Assembly: GCF_018613325.1 (NCBI RefSeq)
Contig: NZ_JAGGQJ010000013.1
Span: 117,957 to 181,956 of the forward strand
Length of the DNA: 64,000 nt
Direction of reading: 5' to 3'
DNA from: Bacillus sp. ISL-34
Lineage (GTDB): Bacteria > Bacillota > Bacilli > Bacillales > DSM-1321
Translations under genes and position numbers: made by a program
The notes under the pieces: generated by a model
Told to the model about the DNA's origin: nothing
The model's database searches: none
The model's input: only the letters and a program-made list of their open reading frames with translations
Shown: one piece after another, positions 8,214 through 17,228 of the stretch
How the letters are laid out: the number at the start of each line of letters is the position of its first letter
Numbering within the stretch: position 1 is the stretch's first letter

Positions 8214-8978
8214 TTACATCACAAGCCCGCCATCTACAAATAAAGTTTGCCCTGTCATAAACTGACTCCAATCTGATGCCAGGAACAACACGGGTCCTGC
8301 TACATCTTCTGGTGCTGCAATTCTGCGGAGTGGAGTTTGGGATATGATGAGGTCCTTCAACTCTTCTTTTGTATCCTTGCTTGTATCCGTTGGATAGACA
8401 AGCCCCGGAGCCACACAATTGACCCTGATCCCAAAAGCTCCGAGCTCTGCAGCTAAATTACGGCTGTACCCCATAAGTCCACTTTTTGCTGTCGTGTATT
8501 CATGGTAAGGTACAATCGGTCTTTGAACTAAATTGCTGATCATATTGATGATGCTGCCATTGCTCTGTTTTTTCATAATGGGTAAGACTGCCTGACACAT
8601 ATAATGTGTCGAGCGTAAAGCCCCATCAATTTGCTCCTGATAATCTTCCCATTTTAGCTCCCATGACATTTTTCGGTTGTCAGCATCAAAAATGTAAGAC
8701 TTGAAGGCATTATTCACGAGAACATCAATTTTACCCGCTTCCATAACTTGTTCGATCATCTGTTTGACGGACGATTCAGAAGTGACATCTCCCTGTATAG
8801 CCCATCCTTCACCGCCCAGTTTAGTACAATCCACGGCAACCTGTTCAGCGGCCTCGTGATTTTGCAGGTAGTTGATGATAACCAGTGCCCCTTCTCTAGC
8901 AAAGGCACGGGCTATACTAGCTCCTATTCCTCGGCTAGCTCCCGTCACCAGTACTACTTTCCCCTGAAATTTTTTCAT
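8214..8978 (-). CDS. Short-chain dehydrogenase/reductase (FabG-like) of the TPP-riboswitch operon
   Basis: A 254-residue classical SDR with the NAD(P)-binding GASRGIG at residues 13-19, NNA at the end of strand 4, and the YxxxK active site as YTTAK. The C-terminus has the usual MTGQTLFVDGG motif. It is annotated only as an oxidoreductase, because FabG-like sequence does not define the substrate. Its start overlaps the stop of the upstream substrate-binding protein gene by 4 bases (ATGA), with GGAGGAG before it. As last gene of an operon with an acyl-activating enzyme and an acyl reductase, it may reduce an aldehyde to an alcohol. That is inference. Confidence 0.87.
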   Translation of the reverse strand: MKKFQGKVVLVTGASRGIGASIARAFAREGALVIINYLQNHEAAEQVAVDCTKLGGEGWAIQGDVTSESSVKQMIEQVMEAGKIDVLVNNAFKSYIFDADNRKMSWELKWEDYQEQIDGALRSTHYMCQAVLPIMKKQSNGSIINMISNLVQRPIVPYHEYTTAKSGLMGYSRNLAAELGAFGIRVNCVAPGLVYPTDTSKDTKEELKDLIISQTPLRRIAAPEDVAGPVLFLASDWSQFMTGQTLFVDGGLVM

Positions 8979-10006
8979 TTTTTCTCCTCCGTTTTGTTAG
9001 GAAGAAGATCGTCACGTACTGCCTCTTTCATATCGATGCTATTTTCAATTAGTCCTAGTTGTTGGTACGTATCTGCCCCTTTTTGTAAAACCGATGTATC
9101 AAGTTCCCCTAGCCCCTTACTATCAGTTCCCTCAGAGGAAACACTCGAAATATTTCTCAAATTAATAATTTTCAAGTTTTGTTGTTCATCTTTTCCATCA
9201 ATGGCATATTCAGATGCTAGTTTAGCGGCTTCCTCTGGATTTTTGATCATCCACTGTGCACTGCTACTATAAGCCTCCAAAAATTCTTTCAGAACGTCTT
9301 TCTTTTCATCATACGTCTTTTCTGTGACAACAAATACATCGCTAGGCACATTCAAATAATCTTTTACTTCCATGACATTTACTTCATCCAATCCTTTTTG
9401 TTTAGCGACTGCTAATCCAGTATCCGTTGCAGCTGTAGCATCCACCTTTCCCTGCATCAAAGGAGCAAAATTCAACAATCCCGTCTCCACGATTTTTACA
9501 TCGTTTTCCGAAAGTCCAGCCTGATGCAGAAGAACCAATAAATTTTGACGCGTCCCGCTTGTTAAACTATATACACCAATTGTTTTCCCTTTAAGATCCT
9601 GTGGCTTATTTATTTTTTTGTCTTTAAGCGATACAATGTTAAACACATTTTGTGGATAGATATTATAAATCACCTTCAGCTTTTCCCCTTTGTCTAATGC
9701 AAAGAAAAGAGAGCCGGGATCTGTAAACGCAATGTCAGCTTGTCCAGAAACAATATTTTTAATGGCATCCCCGCCACCTTCTCCTGGAATAACCGAAACG
9801 TCCAATCCTTTATCCTTGAAAAAGTGTTTTTTCTCATCCACCAATAAATTCGTTTGCTCAGTTATCGGCTTACTCCAATTCGCTACTCTGACCGGCTGTA
9901 TTTTCTCTGAGCCTGATTCCTTGGTTGTCTCTTCCTTCGCTCCACAAGCGCTTGTAATTATTGCTATCAATAATAATAAACCCATTAGCATAATTTTTGA
10001 TTTCAT
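8975..10006 (-). CDS. ABC transporter substrate-binding lipoprotein (NMT1/ThiY-SsuA type)
   Basis: The ATG at 10006 is chosen because it overlaps the permease stop (ATGA), has AAAGGAG upstream, and starts a proper lipoprotein signal. The upstream in-frame ATG at 10042 has neither. The 343-residue product has a signal helix and the lipobox ITSAC with Cys21. The mature part resembles NMT1-like periplasmic-binding proteins of the ThiY/SsuA/TauA kind (AFTDPGSLFFAL, LKGKTIGVYSLTSGTRQN). Location behind a TPP riboswitch suggests a thiamine- or pyrimidine-related ligand such as those bound by ThiY. The ligand itself is not determined. Confidence 0.87.
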   Translation of the reverse strand: MKSKIMLMGLLLLIAIITSACGAKEETTKESGSEKIQPVRVANWSKPITEQTNLLVDEKKHFFKDKGLDVSVIPGEGGGDAIKNIVSGQADIAFTDPGSLFFALDKGEKLKVIYNIYPQNVFNIVSLKDKKINKPQDLKGKTIGVYSLTSGTRQNLLVLLHQAGLSENDVKIVETGLLNFAPLMQGKVDATAATDTGLAVAKQKGLDEVNVMEVKDYLNVPSDVFVVTEKTYDEKKDVLKEFLEAYSSSAQWMIKNPEEAAKLASEYAIDGKDEQQNLKIINLRNISSVSSEGTDSKGLGELDTSVLQKGADTYQQLGLIENSIDMKEAVRDDLLPNKTEEKK

Positions 10007-10761
10007 TTTTTCTCCGTCTCCTTTATAAATCGTTTGACCCATTTCTTTTCCATTAGTTGCACTGCCTGATATAGAACCATTCCCATGGCCGTTAACAATA
10101 TCAAGGTCGCGAACATCAATGGTGTATCCATCATTCCCTGTGAAGCGATGATCACCGCTCCTAATCCGTCACTTCCGCCGATAAACTCTCCAACAACCGC
10201 TCCTACAATTGCCAAAACGACCGCTACGCGAAGCCCTGCTATAATCCCAGGCATCCCGGCAGGTATCTTTAAATGGATCAAGGTTTGCCAGCGTGATGCA
10301 CCAAGCATTTTGAACAGTTCCTGCTTCTGCTTATCCGTATACTTTATGGCCATCACCGTATTCTCCAATAAAGGAAAAAAACAGATCAGTGCCGTAATCA
10401 CCACTTTAGAGGTCATTCCAAATCCAAACCAAAGGATAAAAAGAGGGGCTAAAGCAAGTTTCGGAACGGCTTGACTGGCAATAATGTAAGGAAATAAGAG
10501 CTTCCGTAAAAAAGGCACCTCGCCCAAAATAATGCCTGCCACAAATCCGAATAACCCTCCAAAAAACAGTCCCAGCAACACCTCTGATGTGGTTCGGATA
10601 ATATGCGGGGTAAAGTATCCGCCCATTATGCCTTCAAAAAGAGTATGGAAAATCACAATAGGTGTCGGCAGGACAAGCTCCGACATGGACCTTGCTGCTA
10701 GATCCCATAAAAACAGCAAAAGTAGTAAAAGGATTACGGAGTATATAGGAAATCGTCTCAT
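10003..10761 (-). CDS. ABC transporter permease (SsuC/ThiX-like)
   Basis: The start at 10761 overlaps the ATPase stop codon (ATGA), which favours it over the ATG at 10800. The 252-residue protein has about six membrane helices and the cytoplasmic EAA-type loop (MLGASRWQTLIHLKIP) that contacts the ATPase. It belongs to the BPD inner-membrane family used by nitrate, sulfonate, taurine and formylaminopyrimidine (ThiX) importers. Overlapping genes on both sides show that it is made together with the ATPase and the lipoprotein. Confidence 0.88.
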   Translation of the reverse strand: MRRFPIYSVILLLLLLFLWDLAARSMSELVLPTPIVIFHTLFEGIMGGYFTPHIIRTTSEVLLGLFFGGLFGFVAGIILGEVPFLRKLLFPYIIASQAVPKLALAPLFILWFGFGMTSKVVITALICFFPLLENTVMAIKYTDKQKQELFKMLGASRWQTLIHLKIPAGMPGIIAGLRVAVVLAIVGAVVGEFIGGSDGLGAVIIASQGMMDTPLMFATLILLTAMGMVLYQAVQLMEKKWVKRFIKETEKK

Positions 10762-11504
10762 AACCGTGCTCCCCCCATAACCTGGCGGATTTTGAGGCAA
10801 AGTTCATTAAAATACGAGCTGTACCTCATTTCCACCGTTCGCGGCTTTGCAAGATCGACAGCTGTATCATAGACAATGCTTCCTTGATCCATTACCGCTA
10901 TCTTGTCTGAGAGATAAACAGCTTCTGAAATATCATGTGTTATAAAAAGGACTGTCGTATTTTGCTGTTTGCATATCTTTAAAAGGTCGTCCTGTAATTC
11001 TTCTCTTGTAATCGCGTCCAATGCAGCAAATGGTTCGTCTAAGAACATCATGGACGGCTGTTCAACAAGTGCCCTTGCAATGGCTACACGACTCTGCTGA
11101 CCTCCTGATAATTGTGCCGGGAAACTCTGAAGATAGTCTGCTAACCCAACAGTCTCCAATAACTTCATCGCATACTCTATATCCTTTACCTTCACTTTCC
11201 CCCTAAGGGAAACGGGCAACAGAACGTTGTCCATTACAGTTTTCCACTCTAATAGGGTTGGGGATTGAAAGACAAATCCGGCTTCAGGTGACGGCTTGAT
11301 TACGATGTTCCCATTCAAGGAAATAATTCCAGTATCCACCTGCAGTAAGCCTGCTGCCAGCTTTAATAACGTCGTTTTCCCGCACCCACTCTTCCCCAGC
11401 AAACAATGAAACTCCCCTTCTTCTATTTCCCAGCTTACACGATTGATAACGGACCCTCTGCCCTGATAGCTGTATGTCACATCATTAACTGTCAAAAAAC
11501 CCAT
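10758..11504 (-). CDS. ABC transporter ATP-binding protein (SsuB/ThiZ-like)
   Basis: A 248-residue ATPase with Walker A GKSGCGKTT, Q-loop VFQSPTLLEW, signature LSGGQQSRVAIARAL, Walker B MMFLDEPFAALDA and switch histidine FITHDISEAV. The closest families are the SsuB/TauB/ThiZ ATPases. It starts 11 bases after the LuxC-like gene and overlaps the permease, completing a three-part importer. Control by the upstream TPP riboswitch points to a thiamine-related substrate. Confidence 0.88.
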   Translation of the reverse strand: MGFLTVNDVTYSYQGRGSVINRVSWEIEEGEFHCLLGKSGCGKTTLLKLAAGLLQVDTGIISLNGNIVIKPSPEAGFVFQSPTLLEWKTVMDNVLLPVSLRGKVKVKDIEYAMKLLETVGLADYLQSFPAQLSGGQQSRVAIARALVEQPSMMFLDEPFAALDAITREELQDDLLKICKQQNTTVLFITHDISEAVYLSDKIAVMDQGSIVYDTAVDLAKPRTVEMRYSSYFNELCLKIRQVMGGARL

Positions 11505-11515
11505 TCCACTACCTC

Positions 11516-12967
11516 CTAATCAACATAAGGGGCAAATCTTTCACTGTACTCTACAGCAGAGGACTCTATATCTACCATGTTGATCAAATCTAGTAAATTA
11601 AAGCGGCCATCATGATGCCATCCAGCTTCGGGAGACGTCATACTGCCCAAAGCGGTTAACCTCGTTACACCAAGCCCCCCTAATAACTCGGCCCAGTGAA
11701 AAAGTTCCCTTGGGCTTGCAGCTATACCAACGGTTTGGAGGAAAGAACGGTGAGGCTCAATGGAAGGAATCAGGTCCTCTATTTTTTCAAAGGCAATCAC
11801 TTTTATCACTCGATTCAAACTACTTGGGGTGAAGGAAATACCCTTTTCTTCGTATACGACGGTCCAATCATGTACTACATTTCCCAATACCTCTTTTTGG
11901 GAATCATAAAAAACACTCATCTCTTCTCTTTGACGCCACGATGCCAGTGCTGCAGACTCTTCCATTGAAAGGGTCCGCCGAGGATATCTTTTTTCCATGT
12001 TTTCGAGTTCATGTGCCAGATATCTCGCAAATTCTTTTGGCGAAACATTGCCGCCATGTTGGACATAAAAAATATGGGGAGAGTAGCAGCCTTGCTGATC
12101 ATAACGGATGACATCAAGTGCCGCTTGACGTGCCGTTTCAAAAGCTTTTTGTGAATCCAGGCTAAAACGAGAGATCAACCCAAAACTGATTTTATGCCCA
12201 TAAGCCAAAAATCGGGTGGTTATTGGCGTTCGGCTTTGAAGAGACTGAAGCGAAGCGTTGCCGCCGTACCCTACTACAACGTCACTTTGTTCCAATATGC
12301 ATGTTTCCCGCTCTTCATCGCCCCCTTTCCACCAAACAATAGCAAAGCAATCCGCTAATTTAGGTTCAATTTCCACTAACAAACGGGCAAACAAGCCCGC
12401 AAACAAAGGCTCCGCACTTGAGACCTTCCCAATGTTTCCTGACTTGGTAAGCAAGGCGGAGATGAAGCTCCACAAAGGAAGACCAGGGACATTCCCCGAC
12501 CAAATATGGGTGATTAGATTTGGCCCGACTGCCTTAGAGAACCCGCCTTTGATTCGAGGTTGAAAGTCATCAAGCAACAAGGGATTTCCAAAATCTTCAA
12601 CAACAAAGCGTTGGAGTTCATGTTTGCGGAATTTTTTCAAATAGATAGTAAGACCAAGACGAATTATTTCCTCATCGTACCCTGTAATAATCGGCAGGAG
12701 CTGTTCAGCCTTTTGACGGTACGGTGAACGACGATCCAGTAATCTCTCAATCGCTTTGTCAATAATGTCCATGATTTCCACCGTCGTAAATGCCTTTAAT
12801 GTCTCAACACTCGCCCTTTTAACTTTTTCTATAACCTTATTCATCTGTTCTATCGTAAGAAGGGGAATCTCCACTTCCACTTCTTCATTCTTTCTCTTAA
12901 ATACTAAAATCCTTTTTGTGAAATCTTTATCCCCTATATCCGGTATATATCCTGCAATCTCGCTCAT
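11516..12967 (-). CDS. LuxC-like acyl-CoA reductase
   Basis: The 483-residue protein matches the LuxC acyl reductase family, which uses NADPH to reduce an enzyme-bound or CoA thioester to an aldehyde. The expected nucleophile is Cys294 in QQGCYSPH, equivalent in context to the LuxC active-site cysteine. SGNVPGLPLWS near residues 157-167 is also typical. It overlaps the LuxE-like gene by 4 bases. No luciferase genes (luxAB) are nearby, so bioluminescence is not implied. Behind a TPP riboswitch the pair more probably converts a carboxylic acid to an aldehyde in thiamine-related salvage. That is inference. Confidence 0.85.
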   Translation of the reverse strand: MSEIAGYIPDIGDKDFTKRILVFKRKNEEVEVEIPLLTIEQMNKVIEKVKRASVETLKAFTTVEIMDIIDKAIERLLDRRSPYRQKAEQLLPIITGYDEEIIRLGLTIYLKKFRKHELQRFVVEDFGNPLLLDDFQPRIKGGFSKAVGPNLITHIWSGNVPGLPLWSFISALLTKSGNIGKVSSAEPLFAGLFARLLVEIEPKLADCFAIVWWKGGDEERETCILEQSDVVVGYGGNASLQSLQSRTPITTRFLAYGHKISFGLISRFSLDSQKAFETARQAALDVIRYDQQGCYSPHIFYVQHGGNVSPKEFARYLAHELENMEKRYPRRTLSMEESAALASWRQREEMSVFYDSQKEVLGNVVHDWTVVYEEKGISFTPSSLNRVIKVIAFEKIEDLIPSIEPHRSFLQTVGIAASPRELFHWAELLGGLGVTRLTALGSMTSPEAGWHHDGRFNLLDLINMVDIESSAVEYSERFAPYVD

Positions 12968-14052
12968 TCCGAAAAGCCCTTTGCAGCTTTTAAAAACTCA
13001 TCCACCGCTATGGAACAACCCTTTGCCTCTGTTCCCTGCACTCTTCCTAATAAAAGAAAACCACCATCCACCTCGACCCCTAAATCTTCTGTTAGGATGG
13101 TAGTGACCGAATTAAAATTAGCTAAATCACAATGAACAAGTACTCCCCGCTCGCCCTTTTGGACCTCTTCCCCACTTAAAGGATTAATCACTCTAGTCCT
13201 TATCCAATGCGGTCCCGATTTTACAGGAGGAACAGTCTCGTTACCGTCATCATAAAATTGCGTGCTTAGCTCTGTCATCCCATACATATTGATGCATTCA
13301 GACCGGTCTACACCTAAGTGAGTGGAAAGCATATGATAGAATTCATCCAAACCCAATTCCTTTGATTGATTTTTATATCCTCCCGTGTCAAGGATTTTAC
13401 TTCCCTTTGGTAAACTTAAGGTCTTTCCCATTCGTTCTAATTCTTCGATCATATGTACGAAACTAAAACTCGCGCCTAAAAGGGCATAAGGCTCCCCAGT
13501 TTTTTCCGCATGCTCAAGGTCCTCCAGCAAGCGGTCCATATCGATTCCACTTTCCTTTAATAGATAGTGGCTATCCTTCGTACCGAATTCACGCATTCCA
13601 AGACCCAAGTAGCGAGCTAATGAAGAGTTAGGCATTTCTATTTCGGTTGGAAAAAGAATCCCCATGCGGATTTTCTCCGTTTCCTTCATAAATCTCTTTC
13701 TGAAATTTAAAAGCATGGACTTATCAAACACTTCCAAAGTGGGATGATAATGTTTGCCCTTAATTCCTTTTGTAGTTCCGCTCGTCATGAAAACCGCTTC
13801 TGTTTCAGAGGGATCTATGGAGCTTAGCGTGACCTCTTTAAAAGCATTAATCGGAACGGCCGGAATATCCCTCCATGTCTTGACTACCCTTGGTGTCTTT
13901 CCTTTTTGAAAACAAAAGGTTCGATAGGGAAGATTATGATGGTATTGATAAGAAAATAATTGTAAGGCCTGTTCATTGAATGCCTCGTCTGATGTAACTT
14001 CATTCTGCATATAGCGAACAATATTATTGGTTATGACTTGCTGTTGATTCAT
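12964..14052 (-). CDS. LuxE-like acyl-protein synthetase
   Basis: A 362-residue member of the LuxE / acyl-protein synthetase family, which adenylates a carboxylic acid and transfers the acyl group to its own cysteine. Visible features are the AMP-forming loop FMTSGTTKGIKG near residues 89-100, NMYGMTELSTQF near 270-280, and a C-terminal Cys346 in KGCSIAVDEF, where LuxE carries its acyl-accepting cysteine. It is the first gene of the operon, preceded by AAAGGATGG and by the TPP riboswitch and terminator. Partnership with the LuxC-like protein is strongly implied by the 4-base overlap. Confidence 0.85.
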   Translation of the reverse strand: MNQQQVITNNIVRYMQNEVTSDEAFNEQALQLFSYQYHHNLPYRTFCFQKGKTPRVVKTWRDIPAVPINAFKEVTLSSIDPSETEAVFMTSGTTKGIKGKHYHPTLEVFDKSMLLNFRKRFMKETEKIRMGILFPTEIEMPNSSLARYLGLGMREFGTKDSHYLLKESGIDMDRLLEDLEHAEKTGEPYALLGASFSFVHMIEELERMGKTLSLPKGSKILDTGGYKNQSKELGLDEFYHMLSTHLGVDRSECINMYGMTELSTQFYDDGNETVPPVKSGPHWIRTRVINPLSGEEVQKGERGVLVHCDLANFNSVTTILTEDLGVEVDGGFLLLGRVQGTEAKGCSIAVDEFLKAAKGFSE

Positions 14053-14078
14053 CTCGAATCCATCCTTTCATAGAAAAT

Positions 14079-14109
14079 AAAAAAAGCACTTTGCGTAAGC
14101 AAAGTGCAT
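14079..14109 (-). terminator. Intrinsic terminator following the TPP riboswitch
   Basis: On the minus strand GCACTTTGC-TTAC-GCAAAGTGC is followed by TTTTTTATTTTC. It sits between the aptamer and the LuxE-like gene and probably acts as the riboswitch off-state. Confidence 0.9.
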
Positions 14110-14117
14110 AGTGGTAC

Positions 14118-14213
14118 TCTAGTCACAATCCCTACGCTGGCATTACCCAACAGGTTCAAACGGTCTACAACAGTTAGTCATACTCTCAGCCTGATTCCAC
14201 AGACTCCCGTAAC
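14118..14213 (-). promoter_or_regulatory. TPP riboswitch (THI element)
   Basis: The minus strand contains the conserved pieces of the thi-box in order: ACGGGAGTC, CAGGCTGAGAGTATGA, GACCGTTTGAACCTGTT, GGGTAATGCCAGCGTAGGGA. It is upstream of the LuxE-like gene with a terminator between, so the operon should be repressed when thiamine pyrophosphate is plentiful. Confidence 0.95.
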
Positions 14214-14491
14214 ATTAAATTTTATTCAAGTCTATTCCTTCTGCCTAAAAAATGCAACTCCATTTTAAACTACCGTTAAATACACTAAATCATAAATCCA
14301 TATTTCATTAAAGGAATGAACACAGATCATCTCCATCGATTTTCTCAATTTTTCATTTTACATGAAGGCATATAATTCTTTAATTAATGGCATATAAAAG
14401 AAATACCATTCCAAACTCTAATGTAAAAGCTATGTGCTTGTCTGCTGGATACTTTTGGATTGAATATGTTTGCTAGAAATCCTTCTTTAGT
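14214..14491. other. Intergenic region upstream of the TPP riboswitch
   Basis: An AT-rich stretch of roughly 280 bases that must hold the promoter of the minus-strand riboswitch operon. No coding frame or repeat stands out. Confidence 0.5.
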
Positions 14492-14545
14492 ATAACTATT
14501 ATCGATGACCATCAGCTTTTCCGTGAAGGCGTAAAGCACATATGC
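14492..14545 (+). pseudogene. Remnant of a DegU/NarL-type response regulator N-terminus
   Basis: A short plus-strand frame reads ITIIDDHQLFREGVKHIC before homology is lost and a stop appears at 14555. IDDHQLFREGVK is the hallmark N-terminus of DegU-like response regulators, including the paired acidic residues near the phosphorylation site. There is no start codon and no remaining receiver or HTH domain, so it is a decayed fragment or the scar of a rearrangement. Confidence 0.55.
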
Positions 14546-14628
14546 TTTTTTTATTGAGCTAACGGGGCAGCGAAAATGAGATTTGAGGGTAAAAAAACTT
14601 GGTATGAAAGTGAGACTGACCAGCTAAA

Positions 14629-14667
14629 GGGAAAAATAAAGGCTGTCAGGAAGAAGATTCCCCACAG
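14629..14667 (-). terminator. Terminator of the Nramp-like transporter gene
   Basis: On the minus strand AAAGGCTGT pairs with ACAGCCTTT around a loop of about 15 bases, followed by ATTTTTCCC, just after the transporter stop codon. Confidence 0.75.
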
Positions 14668-14677
14668 CCTTTACCTA

Positions 14678-15952
14678 TTATTTCGTAAAAATTTCAATAA
14701 GTTCGTTAACCCCTAAATAGACGAACATGATGAGACAAGCTGTTAAAACCAAATTAGGAACCGCTTTGTTCCTAAACTCTTTATCTACCTTTTTCGAATT
14801 TAATAATAAAATCAGGGAGATCGCCAGAAATGGCATAAATAATGCTCCTAAAGCTCCATAAATGATGATTAACTCGACGGGTTTTCCGAAATAAAACAAA
14901 ATCATCGGAGGGAATGTCAGCCAGGCTAGATAGGCACGATAAGCAGGTTCCGTTTCTGAAACAGCCTGTTTTCCTGGAGCCTTTTTCTTGCGTATCGTTT
15001 TGACAAAGTCAGCAAAAAGATACGGAACCCCATTCCAAACTCCAAGTAAGGAAGAGAAAGCTGCAGACCAAAATGCAATTAAGAATAACCAGCGCATGGG
15101 TGTGCCAAACTCCGCCCCAAGCATTTCGGCAAGTTGGATAAGTCCTTGATCATCACGGATGCTGACACCTGTACCCGCAAGAAATTGAGCACCGATTATC
15201 AATGCAGCCAATGTAAAAATAGCTGTTAATGTATAGGCAACCTTGGTATCTGTTCTCATCATGGAAATCCAACCTTTTCCACTCCAGCTTTTTTCACTTA
15301 ACCAATAACCATAGGAAGCCATTGTGATTGTTCCACCAACTCCACCAATCAAGCCTAGCATTAAAATGAATGAGCCCTCTGGAACCCTAGGAACGAATCC
15401 GATTGCGAAATCTCCTAAGCTAGGTAGGAAAAGAATCGCTGTACCGATAATCGTTACAAACATAACACCTATTAAAACTGTCATTACACGTTCAAACAGA
15501 AGATAACGGCCTGTCCAAACGAGACCGAAGCCTAGAATCGAATGGAGGATAGCCCAAGCCCAAAGCGGCATGATTGGAAACATGGCGTGCATGGCCAATG
15601 CTGAAGTCGATGCTGCAGCTGCTCCATAGATAAATCCCCAAATGACTGAATAGATACCAAAATAACCTGTTGCCCATTTCCCTAATGAATGCCAGCCATC
15701 AATCATGGTTTGTCCGGTTGCCAAATACCAGCGCCCTACACCTTCATTTAAAAAGTATTTCAAAATTCCACCGACAATAATGGCCCATACAAAGGTCATT
15801 CCAAAAGACGTTCCAATAACGATAGATGTTATCAAATCGGCAGTTCCTACACCTGTGGCAGCGACAACTATACCTGGTCCAACCTGTCTTAGTTTTTCCC
15901 CCATCGTAGCTGGTGGAATTTTGAGCTGTGGCTTATTAAGTTCTGTCTTCAT
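14678..15952 (-). CDS. Nramp-superfamily transporter lacking the metal-site motifs
   Basis: The 424-residue, 11-12-helix protein belongs to the Nramp (MntH) superfamily by overall pattern. In true Nramp metal transporters helix 1 has DPGN and helix 6 has MPH. Here the corresponding places read ATGVGTADLITS (near residues 33-44) and GGTITMASYGYWLSEKSW, so the metal-binding Asp, Asn and Met are not where expected. It lies 70 bases downstream of the thiolase gene in the same direction, probably as last gene of the CoA-transferase/thiolase operon. Annotating it as a manganese transporter would be unsafe; an organic substrate is possible. Confidence 0.75.
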   Translation of the reverse strand: MKTELNKPQLKIPPATMGEKLRQVGPGIVVAATGVGTADLITSIVIGTSFGMTFVWAIIVGGILKYFLNEGVGRWYLATGQTMIDGWHSLGKWATGYFGIYSVIWGFIYGAAAASTSALAMHAMFPIMPLWAWAILHSILGFGLVWTGRYLLFERVMTVLIGVMFVTIIGTAILFLPSLGDFAIGFVPRVPEGSFILMLGLIGGVGGTITMASYGYWLSEKSWSGKGWISMMRTDTKVAYTLTAIFTLAALIIGAQFLAGTGVSIRDDQGLIQLAEMLGAEFGTPMRWLFLIAFWSAAFSSLLGVWNGVPYLFADFVKTIRKKKAPGKQAVSETEPAYRAYLAWLTFPPMILFYFGKPVELIIIYGALGALFMPFLAISLILLLNSKKVDKEFRNKAVPNLVLTACLIMFVYLGVNELIEIFTK

Positions 15953-16022
15953 GTAATACCTCCTCAGATGGTAAATGTCCCCAATATATTTATTTAATGT
16001 AGTCCATTCATTTAGAATCGTC

Positions 16023-17204
16023 TTAGGCTAATTCTAATAAAATAGCCATGCCCTGACCTCCGCCAATACATAGAGTCGCTATCCCGTATCTTTCTTGTCG
16101 TTTTTGCATTTCATGAATTAATTTTGTTATGATTATCGCTCCAGTTGCCCCTAATGGATGACCTAAAGCTATAGCCCCACCATTTACATTGATTTTATCC
16201 GGATCCAGCTTCGCTTCACGTATCACGGCAAGTGATTGCGAAGCGAAAGCCTCATTCAATTCAAACAGCCCAATATCCTTAACCTTCAGACCAGTCTTTT
16301 TCAAAAGATTTTCAATTGCGGGAACTGGACCGATTCCCATATATCGTGGATCGACACCAGCTGTAGACCAGTTAACGATTTTGGCAATGGGTTTGACACC
16401 GATGTTAGAAGCCTTTTCTCGAGTCATTAATACTAAGGAACTCGCTCCATCATTACGGCCACAGGCATTACCCGCTGTGACAGTTCCATCCTTTTTAAAG
16501 ACTGGTTTCAATTGAGTTAATTTTTCTAAGGTAGTGTCTCTTGGGTGCTCGTCTATTTGGAAAATCGATGTGTTTTTTCTAGTTTTTATTTCAATCGGAA
16601 CAATTTGCGATTTGAAGGATTCAGACTCAATTGCTAATTTTGCCCGATTCTGGCTTTCCAAAGCAAATGCATCCTGATCTTCACGGGAAATATTATATTT
16701 TTCCGCAACGTTTTCAGCTGTAACCCCCATACCTAAGTCTTTTCCATAAACTTCGATTGGCTGCTGGCCATTTTCGAGATTAGAATCTACAAGGTAAGGA
16801 TTTCCTTCCCCATATCGTGAATTTCTTAAATAAATGGGGGCTCTGCTCATATTTTCCGCTCCGCCGGCAACGACAATATCATCCGGATTAAATGCTAAGT
16901 GCTGAACCCCCGATACAACAGCCTGAATGCCTGAAGCACATAGTCGGTTTACTGTGAAAGCAGAGGCCTCCTGGGGAATACCAGCTCTTAATGCAGCAAC
17001 ACGTGCTAGATTAGATGATTCAGTGGACTGCCGCACCTCACCAAAAATTACTTCATTGATCTGCTCAGGTGCTAGCCCAGCACGCTCAATCGCATCTTTA
17101 ATGGTTGTTGCAGCTAGAATTCCAGCAGGTACATCTTTTAATCGTCCGCCAACTCTACCAATGGCTGTACGGTTTGCGCTAACAATTACAAATTCATGAT
17201 CCAT
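16023..17204 (-). CDS. Acetyl-CoA acetyltransferase family thiolase
   Basis: A 393-residue thiolase with the nucleophilic Cys89 in VNRLCASGIQAV, the catalytic His in GGAIALGHPLGATGA, and the second Cys in CIGGGQGMA. The length matches the family. It follows the two subunits of a 3-oxoacid CoA-transferase in one operon. The pair could degrade acetoacetate (transferase then thiolase) or 3-oxoadipate (PcaIJ then PcaF). The PcaR-like divergent regulator favours the second, but substrate cannot be decided from sequence alone. GGAGGTATTATA precedes the ATG. Confidence 0.88.
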   Translation of the reverse strand: MDHEFVIVSANRTAIGRVGGRLKDVPAGILAATTIKDAIERAGLAPEQINEVIFGEVRQSTESSNLARVAALRAGIPQEASAFTVNRLCASGIQAVVSGVQHLAFNPDDIVVAGGAENMSRAPIYLRNSRYGEGNPYLVDSNLENGQQPIEVYGKDLGMGVTAENVAEKYNISREDQDAFALESQNRAKLAIESESFKSQIVPIEIKTRKNTSIFQIDEHPRDTTLEKLTQLKPVFKKDGTVTAGNACGRNDGASSLVLMTREKASNIGVKPIAKIVNWSTAGVDPRYMGIGPVPAIENLLKKTGLKVKDIGLFELNEAFASQSLAVIREAKLDPDKINVNGGAIALGHPLGATGAIIITKLIHEMQKRQERYGIATLCIGGGQGMAILLELA

Positions 17205-17228
17205 TATAATACCTCCGGATTTTTAAAT

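Noticed and set aside
11516..14052. Bioluminescence (lux) operon
   Set aside because: Only LuxC- and LuxE-like genes occur, without luxAB or luxD, and control is by a TPP riboswitch.
14678..15952. Manganese transporter MntH
   Set aside because: The DPGN and MPH metal-site motifs are not present and the gene is in a keto-acid operon.
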